Source: Corythucha ciliata
Lineage: Eukaryota; Arthropoda; Insecta; Hemiptera; Tingidae
Assembly: GCA_038030265.1 (NCBI GenBank)
Contig: CM075942.1
Coordinates: 64,670,926-64,734,925 of the forward strand
Length of the DNA: 64,000 bases
Reading direction: 5' to 3'
In this document: positions 1-11,692 of the stretch, one piece after another
How the letters are laid out: every line of letters starts with the position of its first letter
Numbering within the stretch: position 1 is the first letter of the stretch
The notes under the pieces: generated by a model
Database searches by the model: none
Seen by the model: only the letters and a program-made list of their open reading frames with translations
What the model was told of the DNA's origin: nothing
Position numbers and translations under genes: made by a program

Positions 1-15
1 ATGGGGAACGCTCAC
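1..15 (-). other. Start of intron 1 of the radial spoke head gene (5' splice site)
   Basis: On the minus strand CAG|GTGAGC spans 18-10. The GT donor is at 15-14. The open frame could read through to the window edge, but the strong donor match in phase with a domain-containing exon favours a splice here. Confidence 0.6.
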
Positions 16-1179
16 CTGCACTTCTAGCACCGGCTTTGACTTTTCTTCGAGTTGAGCGACAGGTAAATTCTCCCCGTAACCTTCGCCATACATTTCAGCG
101 TACTCTACACGAATCTTTTCCCATTCACCTTCACTCATCTCTTCACCAACAGGGTGTTGCTCTTCCTCGACGGCAAACTCTTCATCGTATTCACCCACCA
201 GCTCAGACTCCGGGTAGTCCGGTAATTCGTCAAAATCTTCTACTTTCATGTCCTCCGCATCCATTTCAGCCTCGGCGATGTAGTAATCTTGACACATACC
301 GAATATTTTCCCCCAGAACTTGACCGAACGAAGTCTTCGAACTTTTTCAAGACGCTGAAGAGCCATGTGGATTTCAAACTGTTCATGTCTCGGCAGACCG
401 ACGCCAGCTTCTTCGGCAAATGCGAGTTGTTCAAGCGTGACGTATGCAAACTCATCATAATCCGGCTCCTTGGGTTCGAGTTTTCTTTCTTCGAAGTGTT
501 TATAACCGCCTTCGTTGAAGTCGTCAGGCGGGAGGTTGAATTTGTCGGGCATTTCTTCATCCTCGCCGCCCACCTCATTCATCACTTCAAACGCACCAAC
601 TTCTGTTAATTCCATGAAATCATTTTCAGTGCCGAATTCATGAAGGTATTCTTCTATTGCATCCTTCCAGTTGACGTAGTGACTTCTAACGGCGTTCTCA
701 TACGCGTAAGCAGTTGGAAGAAATACTTGTTGAGGAACCCCGAACGTTTCTTTCAGGCCCAACTCCAGTCGAACGATGTACTCGTCAAAATACGACAGTA
801 CATTGTCCCGCCCTCGACTCACCAAATCTTCAAGCACCCTCTGAACCACATCAACAACCGTTCTATACGCAGGCTCAGTTCTCAAAGGTGACCTTTCAAC
901 GGGAGCGACAAGATCAGTCGTCGCTGTACTTCGACTCGACGGCACGTCGAGAGCCCATCGACTGTAGTCTTCGCCCTGTTCGACGATTTTCTCATCCTCT
1001 TCTGTCACTTTTGTCTCCTCTTCAAGCGTCTCGAAGAATATTTCATCCTCGTCCTCCTCCTTGTAGACGTCTTCCTCCATCTCCTCTTCGCCCACATTAT
1101 CCTCAGCACCCATTTGAATCTCTCCTTCTACACCATCTTCCCCGCCGAATTCATTGAACTCCTCCAGTTCCTCTGACAT
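16..1179 (-). CDS. Radial spoke head protein (RSPH4A/RSPH6A-like), first coding exon, partial
   Basis: Read on the minus strand, an ATG at 1179-1177 opens 388 uninterrupted codons ending in CAG at 16, followed at once by GTGAGC, a consensus 5' splice site in phase 0. The rest of the gene lies beyond the left edge. Residues 1-72 are very acidic. About 240-305 carry the family signature: a QLAFAEEAGVGLP segment, a helix, then FWGKIFG (about 288-294) and DYYIAEAE (298-305). Radial spoke head proteins (Pfam Radial_spoke) share this 'aGVGL...FWGKI.G...DYY' pattern. They form the spoke head of motile 9+2 axonemes; in an arthropod that would mean the sperm tail. That this is the family is inferred from the motifs; which paralogue is not resolved. 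Reading frame, codon use and splice site all look intact. I found no clear TATA box upstream. Other-frame ORFs at 246-578 and 714-1157 are shadows. Confidence 0.85.
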
Positions 1180-2230
1180 TATAGGAAATTGGATGAAATC
1201 AGGAAAAAGTAAGGCTTCAATTCATTATTGAAGGGAAGTTATTCGAGTGAATTAGTTTTTAAGAGCTAATTAAAAGCCACAAAGATGAAATTCAATTATC
1301 CTCAGAGGGGGAGTCGTCAAATGTTCATTAACGATCAATTACACAGTATAATTGGAAGCCCTATAAGACACTTTTCATATGCTTTCTTTCATTCTTTTTT
1401 TATTGAAATAATGAAGATGATTAAAACGTAAATAATTGTTTAAATCGTACCGCGAGTAAGATCGCCAAGGGCTCCGAAAACGAAGAAATGGATTTAAAAT
1501 AGTGAATGTCCAGGAAATGCAAGTGGGAGAGGACGTCTGTATTTTTAATAAAAGCTCATCGATAGAAACACAATAGACGAGATTTTTTTTCAGTCAAAAG
1601 TCTATTAAAGAACTTTCTATTACACAGGAATGGACGGGGAAATTTCTCGAGAGAAGAAGCTCTTCATTTTCACACCAAAAAAAATAACGGTGCCTTTATT
1701 TACTGTTTAAGAAGAAGAATTAATTAGTAGAAGCTTTTACAACAATTACTCGAGTTTCCGGGCTTTTAAAGTAATTTAGACCTTCACGGACGATGAAAAT
1801 AGTATTTATTCAGACGTATGTACATTTTTTTTTTTTTCAGCGAACCACTCGCTCTCCACTGACCGCAGTCTTACATAAATTGTTTAGGAAAAAAAAAAGT
1901 CCTTCAACCAGCCCGTTATGGAATGACATGGAGTGAAAACACGGGTGACCGTGAAAACTCTCGACAATAGCTCGCCTCGCGGCTTCACCCGCCCTACTAG
2001 TTTGGGTCTCGTTTGAAGACACAACTCTGGGGAAAAGCAGGGACACGGTGGAGCTAAAGATCGTCTACTTTTATTTATTTTTGCTTCTGTATTTATTTTT
2101 GGGATGACTTAGTGTGGGTGTCTTTAAGAGTGTCGAGGAGAACTGAAAAGAAATACTGATTATCATTAATTTGCGTATCACTCAACAAATCAGAATGGAA
2201 CCCTGGCCACTTTGGCAGGGGAGTGGGCGG
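1180..2230. other. AT-rich 5' flank of the radial spoke gene; no gene seen
   Basis: No coding sequence, RNA gene or mobile-element terminus was recognised. Several A- and T-runs (for example 1829-1840) and short ORFs without family resemblance are present. It may contain the promoter and 5' UTR of the minus-strand gene starting at 1179, but no specific element can be defended. Confidence 0.4.
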
Positions 2231-2300
2231 CAGTAGCGGATTTACGGGGTGGGTTTTGAGGGTTTGAAGGTTTCAACCTCCCCCCCCCCTACCAGTAAGA
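2231..2300 (+). mobile_element. Orphan hAT-type left terminus with C/G-run
   Basis: CAGTAGCGGATTTACGGGG begins here and is followed within about 45 bp by a long C-run. This is the same layout as the paired hAT termini elsewhere in the window (CAGTGGCG plus a homopolymer of G or C). No matching right end or 8-bp duplication was found. Confidence 0.4.
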
Positions 2301-2543
2301 AGATCGAGTCTCAACAATGAACACGTGGGACAATGATGGGGAGGAGGGGTTTCATCAAGCTTAGGGTGCTCCGGGAGAAGCCGGACTGGACAACTAAAAA
2401 AAGGCCTCAAAACTTGCAATTTTTTCGAAATCAGAAACCACAATTTGCAATCACGCGGATATTCAGCCAGAAAGCTTCAATTTCGAGCGTGTTCGTCAGA
2501 CTTTTGACGCTCTTTGATACCGGTTTGCCTGGGGTTTCCACCG

Positions 2544-4910
2544 CAGTGGCGGATCCAAGGAAGGGGCCATGGCGCGAGTCACTTCCGCAAAAACATCGTC
2601 AAAACTACCTCCCAAACACTAACGAGGGACTTTCTTAAATTTTAGGGTCGAAGGTTCTGGCCTGAGGCGGACGTGATTTATAAGTCCCCGACACGTTTAA
2701 CCAGAAATGAATGTTTCACGTCGTGGTCGTTGGTATCATTCGATTTTGTCGACTCCAGGGTCACTAGTACGAGCGGTTGGCAACAAAAACAGCAGTGGTT
2801 GCCACGACGTCTTTTAAACAGCGTCCTTGGATGCCTTCTGTGGCATTTTTTCAAGACCATTCGTACCCAAGGTGACTAAACTTTCTATAGATGCCGCAGA
2901 TCTTCGGCCATTACTGTCCTTCCTCTACGTCATGGGCAGTCCCAAGTGCCTTTGCGCTGGACCCAGTACATTATTAATTGTTTTGGGCTGTGATTTTTGA
3001 GCATTCATTACCGTTAATTTCAAAATTAACTTGTTTTGCAGCTTTAGGGTGAGCAATCGGGAGCAAAGGACTGCTGGTGACGTCAGTCTCCACCCCTCCC
3101 GTCCGATTGGCAGGGGGAAATCTGCGGCACCTATAGTAAAGTTTAGTCACCTTGATTCGTACCCATAGGCCCCTGAGCTGCCCATTGAGGTCCATGGGCA
3201 TCGACATTCTTCCTTGGACTTCAGGGCTGTCCGCGGGAAAGTTCGGGTGCATCTGGTGGTAAAAAAACAGTGGGGTCACTGTGAAAACCCTTACATTGAT
3301 TCTTGTGATCGACAATTTGTCTCAATTTTCGGATTTCCAGTGTTTTTAAACCCTCCCGCAGAGAAACCCCAAAATATTATAAACTTCAGCCACTGATCTA
3401 GGATTTGCTCATAGGAAGGGCATGGGATATTGTGTTTCGCTCTACTACAAATTGCTTGACAGCCGGCTAAACTAAAGGTAATCGCATCCCAAAGTGGTAA
3501 AACTGATGATTAGCGCCTTGCAAATGGCTGAACTGACTATAAATGAGTGCCCTAAAAATTGTCAAACTGAAATTCCCGCTCTAAAAAAAAGCTAAAAGGA
3601 CTTCAAGTGCCCTAAAAATGGCTAGCCTGATGGTTCGTGCAGCCCTGAAAATGGCCAAACTGACAATTCGTGCTCCAAAAATGGCCAATACTGACCATTC
3701 GCGCCTTTGGCTTGACGGAACACATTCGTGTCCCAAATGAAACGGTTACACTGACTTTTCGCGCCCTGAAAATGCCTTAACAGATGATTCCCGCTCTGGA
3801 AAGTGCAAAACAGACCATTCGCGCGCAAAGAATCGCAACACTGACGATTCGCGCCTTGACAATGCCTAAACTGATAATAGCGAGTTGCGCTCTAAAAATG
3901 GTGAAACCGACTTTACTTGCCACGAATTCGCGCCATTAAAATGCCTGAACAGATGATTCCTGCCCTTATAGTGGCCAAAATTGGCCAATCGTGCGTAGAA
4001 AATTGCTAAACATGCAATGCCTGCAGTTAAAATGGCCAAACTGGCAATTCCCGCTTCAAAAACAGCAAAACTTACATTCCATTCCAAATATGTCAAAACC
4101 AAATATCACCCTGGCTAATATTCATTCCTTATATGTATATTATATAAATGACCTGACAATTTGCACTTTGGAAATGGCAAACTGACCATTCGCAACTTAC
4201 AAATGGTTTGGCGGACTATTTTCACCATAAAAATGGCAAAACTGACTGTCCACAAATTGGTTAAATTAACGTGGGGCCCCTCCCTGGATCCCCGCCTGCT
4301 AAGGTTGAAGCTCTACCGTGAACCGTGGCCTGGATTCGGAGCTTTGCTGTAATTCAGGCAGCTGCCGATTGTGTGGATACCTCGTGCAACTTACTGTCCA
4401 CAACCTTAAATGCGAACGTGTGCAATAAGTGGTCAAAAATGGTGGCATCACAGTAATAACCACTTTAAACGCTCATCTGATCGGAAATTCGTCTCGATTT
4501 TCAAACTCCCTGTGTCGAGAAACCTCAAAATTCGCGGTTTTGCCATTTTTTTTTTTTTTTTTAATTGATCTTTTTTTGTCTGAAGTTGCCCTGGGATGGT
4601 TTTTAGGCTCTATTTGAACCGGACTTGGTTTATGAGTCCCTTGGACATTGCTCAATTGCCTCTAAAATGGCAATTGTGTCGCAAAGAGGTCAAAAGAAAG
4701 GAGGGAGCGAGGTTGAACGCGCAGATTATTGGATTCGTCGTGTCAGAAGTTCCAGCGGCGGGACATGAGAGGCCATGCCTTCTCTCCTCCACCTTTTGGG
4801 CCGTTTGAGTTCGTTTCATTCGGGGCAAGGAATATTTTGGCCAAACAGTTAGGTATAGCGTTTCATGAGGTCATGGCCCCCTCCTTGGGCCGACTCTGGA
4901 TCCGCGTCTG
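2544..4910. mobile_element. Candidate hAT-type element with inverted ends, composite interior
   Basis: The left end reads CAGTGGCGGATCC then AAGGAAGGGGCCATG. The right end at 4910, read inverted, gives CAGACGCGGATCC with AAGGAGGGGGCCATG a little further in. The match over the outer ~40 bp is good, but the flanking octamers are not convincing duplications, so the pairing is tentative. Inside are non-coding DNA at 2.6-3.4 kb and a second terminus at 3387 leading into array family B. No coding domain is present. Confidence 0.4.
3387..4265 (+). repeat. Degenerate ~30-bp array, family B, with terminal sequence at 3387
   Basis: From about 3480 the sequence repeats with a period near 30 bp around CTGA(C/T)NATTCGCGCC and AAAATGGCCAAAC, heavily diverged between copies. 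This is the inverse of the GTCAGTTT/GCCATTTTCAGGGC pattern at 8.0-10.1 kb. The stretch starts with CAGCCACTGATCTAGGATTT, which aligns with inverted ends at 7485 and 10158. These appear to be the terminal sequences of the family B elements. Short ORFs inside (3622-3828, 3866-4102) are repeat translations. Confidence 0.6.
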
Positions 4911-4915
4911 TCCGC
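4266..4915. other. Non-coding, T-rich; element right end near 4910
   Basis: Contains a T-run at about 4545-4562 and sequence related to 3.3 kb (CGATTTGTCTCAATTTTC and CGTCTCGATTTTCAAACTC flanks), indicating duplicated element interior. No gene recognised. Confidence 0.35.
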
Positions 4916-6000
4916 CACAAGATATAGCCTCCGAAACTGGCAATTTTGCCAGCATTAAGACCTCAAACCGGCAATTTCACTAAAATTAAGGCCAAAAAAC
5001 TGCCATCTCACGGATATTCAGCCACGAAACTTCCAATTTCATAAGGAATTAGCGAGATTTTGAGCTGATGAGGTCGGCTATAGCCAGAGTTTCGTCGCCA
5101 CAAAAAAGTCCCAAAAACTATTGCAATTTTGCTTAAATTAACAATAATTAGGACCCTAAACTTGCATTTTTGAAGGTAATTAAGATACGAAAGTCGCATT
5201 GTAGCGGATAATTCGATCATGAAACTTCCAATTTCCTGGGGTATTCGACAGACTCCGGGCTTTGTTGTTGAGGGCCTGTTGAGTCCGACGGCACACAAAA
5301 GATCCAAAAACTTGAAATTTTGCCTAAACTGAGGCCCTAAACTTGCAATTTTGTTTAAATTTAAGACCCACAAATTTCAATTTTGGCGCGGAGTTTTCAC
5401 CAGGAAAGTTGTTATTTCGCTCAATGGACCCGAAATTGCAAGCTCTCTACATGCTACAATTACGTAATGTCGCAGTACCGCGAATTTTCAGCCACTGTTG
5501 GAGTCACATGTTACAAATTTTGTTGGGAGCAGGAAACAGGGGGGGTGGAGACTTACTTGTCAGCGCCCACGACGCACGCTGCACCGCCTCGTCCTGGCCT
5601 CGCCAGCCTGAGGTCTGAGCCGACAAAAAAAACAATTGCAACCTTCCAATTTTACGGATGTTTAGCTCTGAAACTGTCAATTTCTTGACGCAAACTTACG
5701 ATTTTGCAGACACGAAACTTGCATTTTCACAAGAATTGATAACTGAAACTTGCAATTTCACGGATGTTTCCACCTGGACTTGCCATTTCTCAGTTTTTGA
5801 CTGTAATGGATGTAAATGTTTGCCAGGATTTGAGCGCAGTTGGGCCCCGGCATCCACGTGCTGTTGAAAAAAATCCCCGGAACTTTCAGATTCGCAAAAA
5901 TAAACCGCGAAGCCAGACATGAAGCTCCCAATTTTGCTGATATTTTACCTCCAAAAAGTTGCAATTTTGCAGTTTTTCGTCAGGATGTTGTCGTAGACTC
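4916..6000 (+). repeat. Degenerate ~30-bp array, family C
   Basis: Recurring blocks (C/G)AAACTTGCAATTT and CACGGATATTCAGCCACG follow each other at roughly 30-bp spacing. Blocks with AGGCCCTAAACTTGCAATTTT alternate with them. A closely similar piece recurs at 58680-58790 inside another element, so family C is mobile. A GC-rich 90-bp insertion at 5530-5620 separates two parts. No coding domains; ORFs here are short and repetitive. Confidence 0.6.
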
Positions 6001-6009
6001 CTCGATCAC

Positions 6010-7315
6010 TACAATTTTTAACTGCGCATGAGCTTTTTCCTCAATTTCAGCTCAACTAGTACTTTTTCTTAACTTTACCCGCGAGTAACGATGAGCGATT
6101 TTCACAATTTTAGCCTCGCATTGTCCACTTTTCGCTTTTAGCCGCGAATTAGCGTTTTTCTCAATCATAGCGAGAAGGGGCCCCTGAAAAGCTTATATAC
6201 ATAAACGGAAAAATGAGGATTTTTAGAATCTATATTCATGGATGTAGGTTTAAGTGAAAAGGTTGGATGGTTAGACAGCGCTTTGGCTCTTTTCTACGAA
6301 TTTCAGTCTCTCTTGACGTTGCAATAAGTGACATCTGATATCAGGAAAGAGTGTGGACTGAATATTCAATTGAGCCCCCGAGAGCGCTTTTGGTGCCTCA
6401 GATTTCCATAAAATTCGCGGCGAAAATGGAGAAAATACACCGTATTCACATTCATGAATGTGTGGTAAAATTTCCAATTTGAATACTCGCTTTCGCTGAA
6501 GACAACCTTTGTGGCTAAAATTGAGAAAAACAGCAAATTCGTGGCAGTAGGTTAAAAAAACACTGTTGATTCGCAGTTAGAACTGAGAAGAAGCGCAAAT
6601 CTATTCACAAGTAAAACAAAGTTGCTATAATATGGTGCTAAATTGTTAACAAAAAATGGTAGCTTGAGGGTTGAAAAATCAGTTTTTAGCCTGGCTAAAA
6701 ATTAGGAGAAAGGCTAATTGAGAAAAAAAAGCTAATTCACTTTGCTAATATTGAAAACATCGGCAATTTGCGGCTAAAATTGCGGAAAACGACAATTCGT
6801 GGCTAAAATTGAGAAAATTCGCCATATCACGTGTTGGAAACGCTACTACGCTGCTAAAAATTTTTAAAAAATGGCTATTTCGCGGGTAAAATTGAGGAGA
6901 TCGCTAATTCACGGCCACAATTGTTAACAATTTTAATTTACATAAAAAATTGGTAATACTTACGACAATTCGTGTCTTCTGAAGGCAACTTTAAGGTTAA
7001 AATTGAGAAAAAGCGCCAATTCATGGTTATTACATGGGTAAAAAAACCGCTCATTTGCGGTTGAAAAAAATTGCTAATTCATGGCTATGGTGAACAAAAA
7101 AAAAATACGATTTGGGGCAAAAATTTGGGAAAATCTGCTATTTTGCGGCTTGTAATTGTGGAAAATACGTAAGAACTGAGAACAGTGCTAATTATCTGCT
7201 AGAATATTGGAAAAATTGCTAATTTTCTGGTACAGTGGAGAAAACTCAACTTGGGGGGGGGGGGGGCTCTTGGAGATTTCCGCCCCGGGCCCCGATAGGT
7301 GTAGGCCCGCCAGTG
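6010..7315. mobile_element. Family A array with central orientation flip and hAT-type right terminus
   Basis: Up to about 6175 the repeats read forward (TTTAGCCGCGAATTAGCG with TTTTTCTCAAT). After a block GGGGCCCCTGAAAAG at 6177-6191 and about 290 bp of spacer they read inverted (GGCTAAAATTGAGAAAA with CGCTAATTC). The array ends in a G-run (about 7253-7266) and a terminus that inverted reads CACTGGCGGGCC with ATCGGGGCCCGGGGCGGAAA further in, ending at 7315. The left terminus has been lost against family C, so this copy is 5'-incomplete. Confidence 0.6.
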
Positions 7316-7980
7316 GGTAGAACATTGAAGTGCATCACAATAAGTCAAAGTAATACGTTGATGTGATAGAGTGGGAAGGGGCGGGGCACGGAAATCTGAT
7401 TGACAAAATGGCCGGAGCATTGTTTCGTAAAAAGAAAGAGATCTGGTGGAACCCTTTCCAAGATAAAATCCTAGATCCATCACTGTGGGGGGGGGGCACA
7501 CCCCCCCGGAAGACTATTTATTTAATCAGTTATCAATATACAATACATGTCCTGGAATTCCTCTTGGAGCTGACATAAAGAGCGTGGCAGCATATATGTA
7601 ATACTTTACTTTACAGATGCATCAATTCCTCTACAACCATATACCACAGTTTGTTTAAACTATCAAAACTTGATTATTGAATATTACCCTAACCTTTAAA
7701 GGTACTCAAATGGGTTTTCATAGTTTAGAATCGATAGAATGATATCTAACTATAGCTGCTTTGTTGTACGTTTCTTCTGTGCGTACATCAACGAGAGGCC
7801 AATACTATTAGGCAAAATTAAAACAACCCTCCTTCAAAAAAAAGGGGGAGCTTCACTTTTTATCTAAATTAAAAACTAAAGACTCACGCGATCACTGACT
7901 GCCCCTTTTTCTTTCTCCCTCATCCACGTCATCCTTTCCTTGTTAAAGTAGGTATACCACTTTCGACAACAGCCAAACAA
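7316..7980. other. Spacer with a second inverted hAT-type terminus at 7485; no gene
   Basis: At 7440-7485 the sequence, inverted, reads CAGTGATGGATCTAGGATTT, matching the family B element ends at 3387 and 10158, with a G-run directly outside. From 7510 to 7980 there is AT-rich DNA in which I see no gene or repeat. Confidence 0.4.
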
Positions 7981-10158
7981 CTGGCATTCGAGACCTCACA
8001 ACGATTCAGCGCCTAGTTTGCGCCACCGCGTAGCCATTTTCAGGGTGGTATTAGCCAGTCTGGCCATTTTTTACTCCGCAGCAAGTCAGATTAGGCGTTT
8101 TAATGGCACGAATCGTCAGTTAAGCCAACTGCAAGTCGCAAAGTGATCAGTTTGGCTACTTTTAGAGCACGAATCGTCTGAAGTTTAACCATTTTCAAGG
8201 CACGGAGGCTCAATTAGGCCATTTTTGAAACACGCACGAATAATAAGTTTCACCATTTCCCGGATTGTGATTAGCCTGACGGTGATTAGCCAGACAAGTC
8301 ATTTTATAACGCAAGAGTAGTCAGTTTATCCAGTTCTTGGGCTGCTTGTAACCATGCGACGGGGAAGAGGGGTGGTCCAGTTGGTAAGGTGGGAACGGCC
8401 CATCTTCGGTTCCCCCAGTGGTCAGTTTATCGACTCAGGTACTAACATAAGTCGCCAATTTTTTACTTTTTTGGAACAAACAGCTTTTTTTGAAGGTGCG
8501 GATCGTCATTAACACCATCTGTAGCCTCTGTAAACGGCGCAAATGATCAGTTTGACAATTTTTAGAGCGTTAATTTCCAATAGCGTGCAATTTTTCCCAC
8601 GGGAGTGAATAGTCAGTTTTGCCCTGTCGCAGAGGGCGAATTTTAAGTTTGCCATTTCTAGGGCGCTAACTGTCAGTATAGTCATCTATAGTGCGAAATT
8701 TTCAGGGCACGTATCGTCAGTTTTGCCATTTTATGGTCCGAATGGTCAGTTTTGACAGTTTTTGGAGCAGGAATCACCAGTTCCTATTTTTTTTTTAAGA
8801 AAGGGAATGTCCAGTACAGCCATTTTCCAGGCGCCAATGGTCATTTTGAGGGCAGGAATTGCCTGTTTAGGCAATTCCTTAGCCCTAGGCGAGTTTAGCT
8901 GTTTTCATGGCACATAGTTCTAGTTCTGACGTTTTCAAGGCTTGAATCAGCCATAATGACCATTTTAGGGCGCATAGAGTCAGTTTTTCCAGTTAAAGGC
9001 GAGTACTTCCCAAGCCAAGGTGAGAATGGTCAGCTAGTTTGACCATTTTTCGCGCTAGAATGACCGATTTTGCCATTTTCAGGACAGTAGTCACCCGTTC
9101 AGGCATTTTTAGAGCGTGATTCGTAAATTTATCCATATTGACTCTCCTCAAGTAAGATCGGCAATTTTTAGTTCGGAAATAATAGATATTTTAGCCATTT
9201 TCAAGTAATTAATAATTGTCAATTTTTCCTTGGAGTGCAATACTAGTCAATCAAACCAAGGCCGAGCGGTTATTTTGGCTATTCAACACGCGCGAATTGT
9301 CGATTGTGCTAATTTTCGTGCCTAGAATTATCTTTTTACGCATTTCCAAGGCGTGAATCGGGAGTTTTAGCCATTTTTGGGTCCGAGTGGTTAGTTATAG
9401 TTTTGCCATTTTTAGAAGGAAATTGTCAGTTTTGCCATTTTCAGGGCAGGAATTGTCTGCTCTTAGGCATTTGCAAGGAGTGAACCGTCAGTTTAGCTAT
9501 TTTCAGAGCGGGAATCGCTATTTCAGGGCGCAAATATAGTCATTTTTGCCATTTTCGAGGCACGAATAGTCAGTTTTTGCCATTTTTAGGGCTCGAATAG
9601 TCCATCCAAACAAGGCCATGAAGTTTGACCATTCCTGGCGCGCCAATTATCGATTTTTCATTTATTTCAGAGCGGGAATAATCTTTTTAGGCAGTTACAG
9701 GGCCATAAATTGGCATTTGGCCATAATTTAGACAGGGAATCGCAAACGGCCAGCTTAGCTTTTACCCATATTCAAGGGGCGAATCGTAAGTTTTGCCATT
9801 TTGAGGCGCGAATAGTCAGTTTGGCCGTTTTCAGGGTTCGAATAGACCGTCAAGCCAAAGGCGCGTATTGGTCGTCTTTCAGACGAGAATGGCGAATTTT
9901 TAGCGCGCGAACGGATGACTTGGGGTGGGAATCATAATCTTTTCAGGGAATCGCTGATCGCCAGTTTAGCCATTTTTATAGCGCGTGAATTCAATTTTTA
10001 GTTATTTTCAAAACGCGAATCGCCAGTTTTGTGTTTTTGGGCGCGACTTTAGTTAGTTTAGCCGTTATTACAGTGGGAATAGCTAGTTTTAGGTTGTAGA
10101 TCGAAGCACACAATTTCTCTAGCCCCTATCCCTTGAGCAAATCCTGAATCCTCGTCTG
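7980..10158 (-). mobile_element. Family B ~30-bp array with right terminus
   Basis: About 2 kb of tandem but strongly diverged units of GTCAGTTTTG, CCATTTTCAG, GGCGCGAATC (about 30 bp in total). The unit phase is kept while individual copies differ at many positions and vary by small indels. It ends at 10158 with GAGCAAATCCTGAATCC and CTCGTCTG, the inverted counterpart of the terminus at 3387. No left terminus or target duplication was found. ORF 9710-9937 is repeat-derived. Confidence 0.6.
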
Positions 10159-10316
10159 AGTCCCTCTCACCTAATTTAGTCCTCATCAACCGTTTAGTCT
10201 CCCACTCTTTCCACCACGTGCCTTCTTCAGGCATGACCAGTCATGATTCTGATATGTAACATCACGTGGCACGCGATACTGATGGTCTGAGAGACAAAAA
10301 AAAATTGTGGACTCAG

Positions 10317-11072
10317 CAGTGGCGTACCCCCTACCAATCGGGGCCCGGGCAGGAAATCTCAACGAGTCCCCTTAGTTTGTAAATAAACAAGAATATAATT
10401 ACAATATGGGCGGGCACCTTTCGTTTGTCATCCATTTTTTTTTTTCGAACATGATTGGATTCTTGGATGACATTATGATTTGATAGACAATCATATCAAT
10501 TTTTCGCATTTTTCCTCAAAGTTAGCCGCAAAATTGCGTTTTTTGCCTCCCCAGAAACCGCGGCTGGTGTTTTTTCAATTTTAAATAGCGAATGAGAGAG
10601 GTTTCACCATTTTAGCCAGGAATTAGCATTTTCTCTGGGTTTTAGCCGTGATTTAGCGCTTTTCCTCAATTTTAGCCGCGAATATTATCGTTTCATTTTA
10701 ATTTTTAGCCGCGTACTTTTCCAACATGGTACCAACCATCCCTTTCACGTTCCCAATTTCAGTCGCAAATTAACACTACTTGTTCTCCTGAATCAGAGTT
10801 TTTTCTCAATTCCAGCCGGGACCAAGCGTTTTTCTCGATTTAAACCTTGAATTATTATTTTTTACCTATTTTAGCCACAAATTAGCGCTTTTTCTCAATT
10901 TCAGCCACGAAGTTGACTCCAGGAACAGCGGTTAGGCGTTTTCTAATACGTACATCCATAAAACATAAAAAAAACCTTTATTCCTCAAAAACTTTCCGGG
11001 GCCCCCTCTGAACTGTGGCCAAGGGCGGTCCACCCCCCCCCCACCATCCAACTGTACAGAGGTACGCTATTG
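10317..11072. mobile_element. Non-autonomous hAT element carrying family A array
   Basis: Left end CAGTGGCGTACC; right end inverted CAATAGCGTACC (10 of 12 match). Flanking octamers GGACTCAG (10309-10316) and GGATTCAG (11073-11080) differ at one base, which fits a hAT 8-bp target duplication. Inside, 10490-10960 is family A array in forward orientation. A GGGGCCCCCTC block and C-run lie just inside the right end. At 756 bp and with no coding sequence it must depend on a transposase supplied elsewhere. Confidence 0.75.
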
Positions 11073-11089
11073 GGATTCAGCTTTGAATC

Positions 11090-11692
11090 TGTTTACTTGA
11101 CTACAGTACGGCTCAAATGGAGACAAAAGGATGATTCGCGATTAAAAATGTAGACAAATCAATATAATTTGAGGATGATATTGAGGAACAGTGCTTAAAT
11201 TCGTGAATAAAATGTAGAAAAAGCGCTAATTAACGGTTAAAATTGAGAAAAGCAATAATTCGCGGGTGAAATTCATAAAAAGGGCCAATTCTGAGAGAAA
11301 AACGCTAATTCGCGACTCTTTGATGAAGGAATCTTCTTGACCAAAATTTAGAAAAGGCGCTAACTAATAGCCCAGAGTGGAAAAAGCAGTTAATTCGCGG
11401 CAAATATTAAGAAACATCGCACATTCACAGGAAAAATTGAGCAAAATCTCTAGTTCGTGGCTAAAATAATGGAAAAGCGCTAATTCGTGACTAAGAGTGA
11501 AACAAAACCCACTTATTCGCAGGTAAAATGATGAAAACGGAGAAAAATGGAGAAAAATATCCAATTCACGGGTTAAATTTAAAAAAAGTGCTCATTCGCG
11601 GCTTTAAATTGAGAAAAAGTGCTAATCTGCGAATAAGGTGTGGAAAAAGCGCTGATATCTGCGGTTAAAAACTAGAGGGAGCCACTGGCGGA
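11090..11692 (-). repeat. Family A degenerate array, inverted orientation
   Basis: Repeated GGCTAAAATTGAGAAAAAG and CGCTAATTCGC units at about 30-bp spacing. This tract lies outside the paired hAT element to its left and abuts a terminus at 11693. The ORF at 11364-11564 is the translation of the repeat. Confidence 0.65.

Noticed and set aside
714..1157. Plus-strand ORFs over the first 1.2 kb as genes
   Set aside because: They are antisense shadows of the minus-strand radial spoke exon, which has a domain signature and a splice site.
2974..3315. A 113-codon minus-strand ORF
   Set aside because: No motif, no splice context, and it lies within a composite repeat region. A plus-strand ORF overlaps it.
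7980..10158. Regular ~30-bp spacing could suggest a CRISPR array
   Set aside because: There are no constant repeats separated by unique spacers; every position of the unit drifts. The DNA is eukaryotic and no cas gene is present.
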